Source: JANNOG01 sp031398915 (GTDB taxonomy: Bacteria; Actinomycetota; Actinomycetes; Actinomycetales; JBBAYJ01). Taken from it: DNA of 64,000 bases. Position 1 is the stretch's first letter. Every line of letters starts with the position of its first letter. Below, piece by piece: positions 59,797 to 64,000 of the stretch. The notes beneath the pieces were generated by a model that was given only the letters and a program-made list of their open reading frames with translations, did no database searches and was not told the DNA's origin. The stretch is from NCBI GenBank assembly GCA_031398915.1, contig JANNOG010000048.1:3776-67775 (forward strand), written 5' to 3'. A program made the translations under genes and the position numbers.

Positions 59797-60732
59797 ATGA
59801 GCACGCCCCCCGTCGCCAGCCGGTCGTCCGGCTCGCCGCGCGTGCTGTCCGCCGCATCGCTCTTGATCATCATTCTGGCTTCGGCAGTGCTGTGGGAGGG
59901 CTACAAGGCACTAGGCCAGGCCGCGGGTGGCGTCTGGCCAGGAACGGATCTGGGGCTGCCGATACGCACGAACGACCGAGCGATGCCTCATCTGTGGGAT
60001 ATCTGGGCGTCCCTGTTCGCGCCTGCACGCAGAGGTGGCGAGGACATTCTCCTGGTCATTCTCCTCGAGGCTGCCCTTTACACCTGGCGCTCGGCCCTCA
60101 TCGGTTTCCTTATCGGTTCGGCCACCGGCTTCGCCATCGCCGTGACATTCGTTCGTTCTCGGTTGGCCGAGCGCGGCCTCATGCCCTACGTCATCGCCTC
60201 TCAGACGGTACCCGTGCTGGCCATCGCCCCGATCCTGGTCATCTGGTCGGGCCGCCTGGACTTGCCCTCGTGGGTCCCGGTCAGCGTGATATCCGCGTAC
60301 TTGGCCTTCTACCCCGTGGCTATCGCCATGCTGCGAGGGTTGCGTTCGCCCGAGCCGACTGCGAGCGAACTCATGAGGTCCTACGCCGCGGGTAGCAAGG
60401 ACCTACTGACCAAGCTCCAGATTCCGGCCGCGCTGCCGTTCGTGTTTCCGGCGTTACGGATCTCGGCGACGGCATCTATCATCGGTGCCATCGTGGGTGA
60501 GCTTCCCGCAGGTCTGTCGACCGGCCTCGGGCGAGCCATTCTCGGCTTCGCTTCCAGCTTCTCCAGTGCCCCCGAGAAGCTTTTTGCATCCGTGATCGTC
60601 GCGTCCCTGCTGGGGATCACATTCGTCGGTCTCGTAGCGGTCGCCGAGCGCATCGTCGTCCCACGTGGCGCGCGTATCGACCCTGACCTTGCCCGAGTGA
60701 CAGGCGACCCGAGGGCGGTGGTGGCGGCGTGA
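59797..60732 (+). CDS. ABC importer permease (first; SsuC/ThiX-like)
   Basis: 311 aa. About six membrane helices (SAASLLIIILASAVLWEGYK, LIGFLIGSATGFAIAVTFV, MPYVIASQTVPVLAIAPILV, WVPVSVISAYLAFYPVAIAM, ISATASIIGAIVGELPAG, LFASVIVASLLGITFVGLVA). The EAA loop that contacts the ATPase is LRSYAAGSKDLLTKLQIPAA-type (residues about 200-215). It belongs to the taurine/nitrate/HMP permease family. ATG at 59797 chosen because GAGG lies 6 nt upstream. It is the first gene of a four-gene importer operon whose genes overlap by 4 bp. Confidence 0.88.
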   Translation: MSTPPVASRSSGSPRVLSAASLLIIILASAVLWEGYKALGQAAGGVWPGTDLGLPIRTNDRAMPHLWDIWASLFAPARRGGEDILLVILLEAALYTWRSALIGFLIGSATGFAIAVTFVRSRLAERGLMPYVIASQTVPVLAIAPILVIWSGRLDLPSWVPVSVISAYLAFYPVAIAMLRGLRSPEPTASELMRSYAAGSKDLLTKLQIPAALPFVFPALRISATASIIGAIVGELPAGLSTGLGRAILGFASSFSSAPEKLFASVIVASLLGITFVGLVAVAERIVVPRGARIDPDLARVTGDPRAVVAA

Positions 60733-61505
60733 GTGCCATATCTCTGAGCGGCGTCGCCAAGACGTTTCGCACCTCGGGCTCGAGCGATGTCGCGGCACTC
60801 GACGACATTTCGTTGGAGGTGCGGTCCGGTGAATTCGTCAGCCTCATCGGTCCATCCGGCTGCGGAAAGTCCACGCTGCTGCGGGTGATCGCAGACCTGC
60901 TACCTCCGACGACCGGAACCGTGCTGGTAAACGGAGCGAGCGCCCACCAGGCACGGTTGGCCCGGACGTACGGCATGGTGTTCCAGGCAGCCACCCTGTT
61001 CGAGTGGCGCACTGTCGCGGCGAACATCGAATTACCGCTCGAAATCATGGGGATGCCTCGGGCCGAGCGTCGCGGGCGCGCGCGAGACATGCTCGACCTG
61101 GTGGGACTGGCTGATTTTGCCGAGCATCACCCGTGGCAACTGTCGGGTGGTATGCAACAACGTGTGGCGATCGCTCGGGCCTTGTCCTTCCGGCCGGCCG
61201 TCCTCCTCATGGACGAGCCATTCGGGGCCCTGGACGAGATGACCAGGGAACGCATGCAATCGGAGCTGCTGCGCATCTGGAAAGAAACTGCGACCACCAT
61301 AGTGTTCGTCACGCACTCGATACCTGAGGCCGTCTTCCTGTCGTCTCGCGTCGTGGTCATGTCGGCGCGCCCAGGTCGAATCGCGGACATCGTCGACGTC
61401 GATCTCGCTCAGCCACGCGGCGTCGACACCCGGGCGGACCCGGCCTTCTTCAGCCTGGTCACCAAGGTCCGGGAAAGCCTGCGCACCATCGAGGTGGACC
61501 CATGA
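60729..61505 (+). CDS. ABC importer ATP-binding protein
   Basis: 258 aa. Walker A GPSGCGKSTLLRVIAD (about residues 41-56), Q-loop MVFQAATLFEWRTVAAN, signature LSGGMQQRVAIARALSF, Walker B LLMDEPFGALDEMTRE and H-loop VTHSIPEAVFLSSRVVVMSA are all intact. It is of the SsuB/TauB/ThiZ type. GTG overlaps the preceding stop and its TGA overlaps the next ATG. It powers both permeases of the operon. Confidence 0.95.
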   Translation: MSAISLSGVAKTFRTSGSSDVAALDDISLEVRSGEFVSLIGPSGCGKSTLLRVIADLLPPTTGTVLVNGASAHQARLARTYGMVFQAATLFEWRTVAANIELPLEIMGMPRAERRGRARDMLDLVGLADFAEHHPWQLSGGMQQRVAIARALSFRPAVLLMDEPFGALDEMTRERMQSELLRIWKETATTIVFVTHSIPEAVFLSSRVVVMSARPGRIADIVDVDLAQPRGVDTRADPAFFSLVTKVRESLRTIEVDP

Positions 61506-62278
61506 GGGCCGCGAACTGGCGGACAGTCGCTCCTGCGGTAGTCGTATTCGCCGTCGTCCTCGTCGGCTGGGAGGTCGGCGTCAGAGTCGCGCAGGTGCAG
61601 AGCTTCATCCTGCCGGCGCCCACGGCGATCGCGGCTGCCGTCGTCGAGCAGTGGCCGACCCTCTCGGCGGCTGCCAGGGGCACATTCGGTGGTGCCCTGG
61701 CCGGACTGACGGTCGGCGCGGCGCTGGCTGCGGCTGCAGCCGGTGCTGCCGCTCGGTGGTCCGGGTTTCGCGCAGGGGCCATGCCGCTGGCCGTCGCCGC
61801 CAACTCGATGCCCATCATCGTGTTGGCACCGGTCGCCAACGCCTGGTTCGGTCTGGTCAGCCCTGTGGGAACCGTGGTCGTGGTCGCAGTTCTGGTGTTC
61901 TTTCCATTCATGATCAACATGGTCAAGGGATTGCTCTCGGCCTCGGCTGCACATCACGAATTGATGGCCACCTACGCCGCCACCCGCCGCAACGTCCTCT
62001 GGCGGGTGCAGGTGCCCGCTGCACTGCCGTTCGTGTTCTCTGCCCTCAAGATCGCCACACCACTCGCAGTCATCGGAGCAATCGTCAAGGAATACTTCGG
62101 TGGGCCACAGGACAGGCTGGGGCAATACATCACGTCCCGCGCCGGACTGTTCCAGTTCGACGAGGCATGGGCCGCCATCGTCGTGGCCTCAACCTTCGGA
62201 ATCTTCCTTTACCTCCTTATCCTCCTTGCTGAACGCCGTGTCATCGGATGGCACGCCTCACTCCGTACGACCAACTGA
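61502..62278 (+). CDS. ABC importer permease (second)
   Basis: 258 aa. About six helices, starting VAPAVVVFAVVLVGWEVGV-like, with FILPAPTAIAAAVVEQWPTL, the substrate-path segment MPLAVAANSMPIIVLAPVAN, and an EAA loop YAATRRNVLWRVQVPAALPF. It is paralogous to the first permease, so the transporter is probably a heterodimer, as in several pyrimidine- or HMP-type importers. ATG overlaps the ATPase stop. The binding-protein gene follows after 28 bp. Confidence 0.9.
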   Translation: MRAANWRTVAPAVVVFAVVLVGWEVGVRVAQVQSFILPAPTAIAAAVVEQWPTLSAAARGTFGGALAGLTVGAALAAAAAGAAARWSGFRAGAMPLAVAANSMPIIVLAPVANAWFGLVSPVGTVVVVAVLVFFPFMINMVKGLLSASAAHHELMATYAATRRNVLWRVQVPAALPFVFSALKIATPLAVIGAIVKEYFGGPQDRLGQYITSRAGLFQFDEAWAAIVVASTFGIFLYLLILLAERRVIGWHASLRTTN

Positions 62279-62306
62279 TCAGTCCTGCCCTCACCGAAGG
62301 AGAATC

Positions 62307-63446
62307 ATGCGAATGTCCACCCCGTTACGCCTGGCAACGCTGGCCGCCGCGACCTCCCTGGCCCTGGCTGCCTGTAGTAGCGACACGACCGATGCCGACA
62401 CGAGCGCCTCGCCCGGAGCTGCAGATTCGGTGGAAGCCGCCGATCTCACGCCGGTCAAATTGCAGCTGCAATGGGTCGCTCAGGCACAGTTCGCCGGCTA
62501 TTACGCCGCCGTCGCCGAGGGCTTCTACGCAGACGAGGGCTTGGACGTCGAAATCCTCGAGGGCGCCGTCGACATCGTGCCGCAGCAGGTCGTCGCCACC
62601 GGCGCGGCGGAGTTCGGTCTGGCTTGGGTGCCCAAAGCCCTCGTCTCCAACACCGAAGACGCTGGACTGGTCAACGTCGGTCAGGTGTTCCAACGCTCCG
62701 GCACCCTCATGGTGTCGTTCGCGGAGGACGGAATCACGTCGCCCGGGGACTTCGCCGGAAAGACCGTCGGTAACTGGGGCTTCGGCAACGAATACGAACT
62801 CACTGCCGCGATCGAGCAGGCGGGCGTCACAGACGTCAACCTGGTCGCCCAGAACTTCGACATGGAAGGCCTGCTGACCGGTGAGATCGATGTCGCCGAG
62901 GCCATGATCTACAACGAGTACGCCCAGGTCCTCGAGGCGATCAACCCCGAGACCGGCGAGTTGTACCAGCCTGACGACCTGGCGGTCATCGACTTCAACG
63001 ACGTCGGTACCGCCATGTTGCAGGACGCGGTCTGGACCACCGGGGCCTACGCCGAAGAGAACCCGGACACCGTCGAGGCATTCCTGCGAGGCAGTTTCAA
63101 GGGATGGATCTTCTGCCGTGACAACGCGGACGCGTGCGTCGAGCACGTTCTCGATGCGGGACCCACCTTGGGTGCCAGCCACCAGGCGTGGCAGATGAAC
63201 GAGGTCAACGCCCTCATCTGGCCCTCACCCGGCGGTATCGGCGTCATGGACCCGGACGCCTGGGCGCAGACCGTCGAGGTCGCCACCACTCAGATCCCCG
63301 AGCTGGACGGTCAAGAGATCCCCGACTCGTCGTACACCACCGAGTTCGCCGAGGCAGCGGTCGCAGATCTGGAGGCCGAGGGCCTGGACGTGGCGGGCGA
63401 GGACTTCGAGAAGACCGAGGTCACCCTCAACGAGGGCGGCGAGTAA
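62307..63446 (+). CDS. NMT1/THI5-like substrate-binding lipoprotein
   Basis: 379 aa. Lipobox LALAAC gives lipidated Cys23. The mature protein begins VKLQLQWVAQAQFAGYYAAV, then AEGFYADEGLDVEILEGAVD, the typical NMT1/THI5-type start, and has GKTVGNWGFGNEYELTAAI and EAMIYNEYAQVLE. Relatives bind pyrimidine precursors (HMP, formylaminopyrimidine), riboflavin or related heterocycles; the ligand cannot be fixed from sequence. ATG has AAGGAGA 6 nt upstream, so it can be translated more strongly than the upstream genes, as expected for a binding protein. Confidence 0.9.
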   Translation: MRMSTPLRLATLAAATSLALAACSSDTTDADTSASPGAADSVEAADLTPVKLQLQWVAQAQFAGYYAAVAEGFYADEGLDVEILEGAVDIVPQQVVATGAAEFGLAWVPKALVSNTEDAGLVNVGQVFQRSGTLMVSFAEDGITSPGDFAGKTVGNWGFGNEYELTAAIEQAGVTDVNLVAQNFDMEGLLTGEIDVAEAMIYNEYAQVLEAINPETGELYQPDDLAVIDFNDVGTAMLQDAVWTTGAYAEENPDTVEAFLRGSFKGWIFCRDNADACVEHVLDAGPTLGASHQAWQMNEVNALIWPSPGGIGVMDPDAWAQTVEVATTQIPELDGQEIPDSSYTTEFAEAAVADLEAEGLDVAGEDFEKTEVTLNEGGE

Positions 63447-63452
63447 CAGTCC

Positions 63453-64000
63453 CTATCGTGACGGCGTCGCCGGATTCAGCCCCGGCGGCGCCGTCCGGTA
63501 CGTGACCGGGGTCCGGGACAGTCGAATCGGGTTGCGGGCGGTCGACACCGAGCCGGTGGTGACGAGAGGGTCGAGGCCCAATGCCGTCGCCATCTCGAAT
63601 GCCGCGGAGATGTCATTGACCGCACCCGCAGGCACGCCGGCAGAGGTGAGCCGGTGCACCCACTCGCCGGTGCCATCAGTTCGTAGTACTCCGGTCAACA
63701 GCTCGTGCAATTCGTCGCGATTGCCCACCCGCGAGGGGTTGTCGGCGAACCGAGGCCAGGTCGGCCATTCGGGGTGGCCGAGAACGTCGCACAGGGCAGC
63801 GAACTGGCGGTCGTTTCCCACTGCGAGGGCAACTCGCCCATCCGCAGTCGGCACCGTCTCGTAGGGGGCGATCGAGGGGTGTCGGTTGCCATTGCGCGTG
63901 GCCACCACCCCGCCATCAGTGACTGCCGACGCCTGATTTGTCAGGGCTTCCAACAACGGTCTCATCACAACGAACTCCAGATCTTGCCCCTCGCCGGTGC
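63453..64000 (-). CDS. CaiB/BaiF CoA-transferase family protein, C-terminal part (runs off the window)
   Basis: The frame is open to the window edge: TGEGQDLEFVVMRPLLEALT precedes the ATG at 63968, which is therefore internal. Class III CoA-transferase C-terminal features follow: NRHPSIAPYETVPTADGRVA, LAVGNDRQFAALCDVLGHPE, RDELHELLTGVLR, LTSAGVPAGAVNDISAAFE and the end LSRTPVTYRTAPPGLN. The catalytic Asp lies in the missing N-terminal half. It converges on the binding-protein gene with 6 bp between. The CoA substrate is unknown. Confidence 0.88.
   Translation of the reverse strand, partial: TGEGQDLEFVVMRPLLEALTNQASAVTDGGVVATRNGNRHPSIAPYETVPTADGRVALAVGNDRQFAALCDVLGHPEWPTWPRFADNPSRVGNRDELHELLTGVLRTDGTGEWVHRLTSAGVPAGAVNDISAAFEMATALGLDPLVTTGSVSTARNPIRLSRTPVTYRTAPPGLNPATPSR

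Overview
The window is high-GC DNA (about 70 % by eye) from an actinomycete. Evidence for this is the block mfd / SurA-like lipoprotein / mazG / eno / ftsB / DUF501 / ppx, which matches the conserved order around mfd-eno in Mycobacteriales and relatives, a DUF222-HNH gene, a class F sortase, frequent GTG starts, and starts preceded at 6-7 nt by a TANNNT hexamer (leaderless genes). No species-level call is justified.

Region 1 (1-32 kb) is a surface-polysaccharide locus. A forward operon (363-17797) holds an initiating sugar phosphotransferase, a WbpD-like N-acetyltransferase, a giant secreted DUF4082/Ig-like protein, a WbpB-like sugar dehydrogenase, an epimerase, two DegT-type aminotransferases, a NeuD-like acyltransferase, a GT4 glycosyltransferase and a flippase fused to a second WbpD-like acetyltransferase. 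This gene set predicts a diacetamido or otherwise amino-acylated sugar. A second secreted DUF4082 protein with a hydrolase-like C-terminus follows (18002-20527). A reverse operon (30068 to 20547) carries an MFS transporter, a secreted beta-propeller protein, a WecG-GT2 fusion, a GT2, a Wzy-like polymerase, a Wzz-like co-polymerase, a DUF6492 protein and a GT4. Most of these genes overlap their neighbour by 4 bp. A partial PqqD-like gene (1-98) and an NTP_transf_5-type nucleotidyltransferase (30248-31405) bracket the locus. After the latter comes a Tat-exported Thr/Pro-rich protein with an LALTG sorting signal (31601-32350).

Two genes of the forward operon carry single lesions: a one-base frameshift near 4939 in the giant adhesin-like gene, and an in-frame TAA at 13812 in the GT4 gene. 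Either the locus is decaying or phase-variable, or these are assembly errors.

Region 2 (32-46.5 kb) is core genome: LhgO-like oxidase, Mfd, a SurA-like lipoprotein, MazG, a PASTA serine/threonine kinase with an unusual catalytic loop, enolase, FtsB/DivIC-like, DUF501, a CrtI-like oxidoreductase, Ppx/GppA and a family 5 uracil-DNA glycosylase.

Region 3 (46.5-64 kb) is mixed housekeeping and accessory DNA: a GGDEF-EAL protein with both signature motifs degenerate, an NDH-2 whose promoter and start codon are tandemly duplicated, a 74-nt tRNA with anticodon UAA but a short variable loop, ArfB, a Bax-inhibitor-1 family protein, an SGNH hydrolase, an MBL hydrolase, cystathionine beta-synthase, a PHP-type hydrolase, a class F sortase, a DUF222-HNH protein, a four-gene NMT1/THI5-type ABC importer and a truncated CaiB-type CoA-transferase gene.
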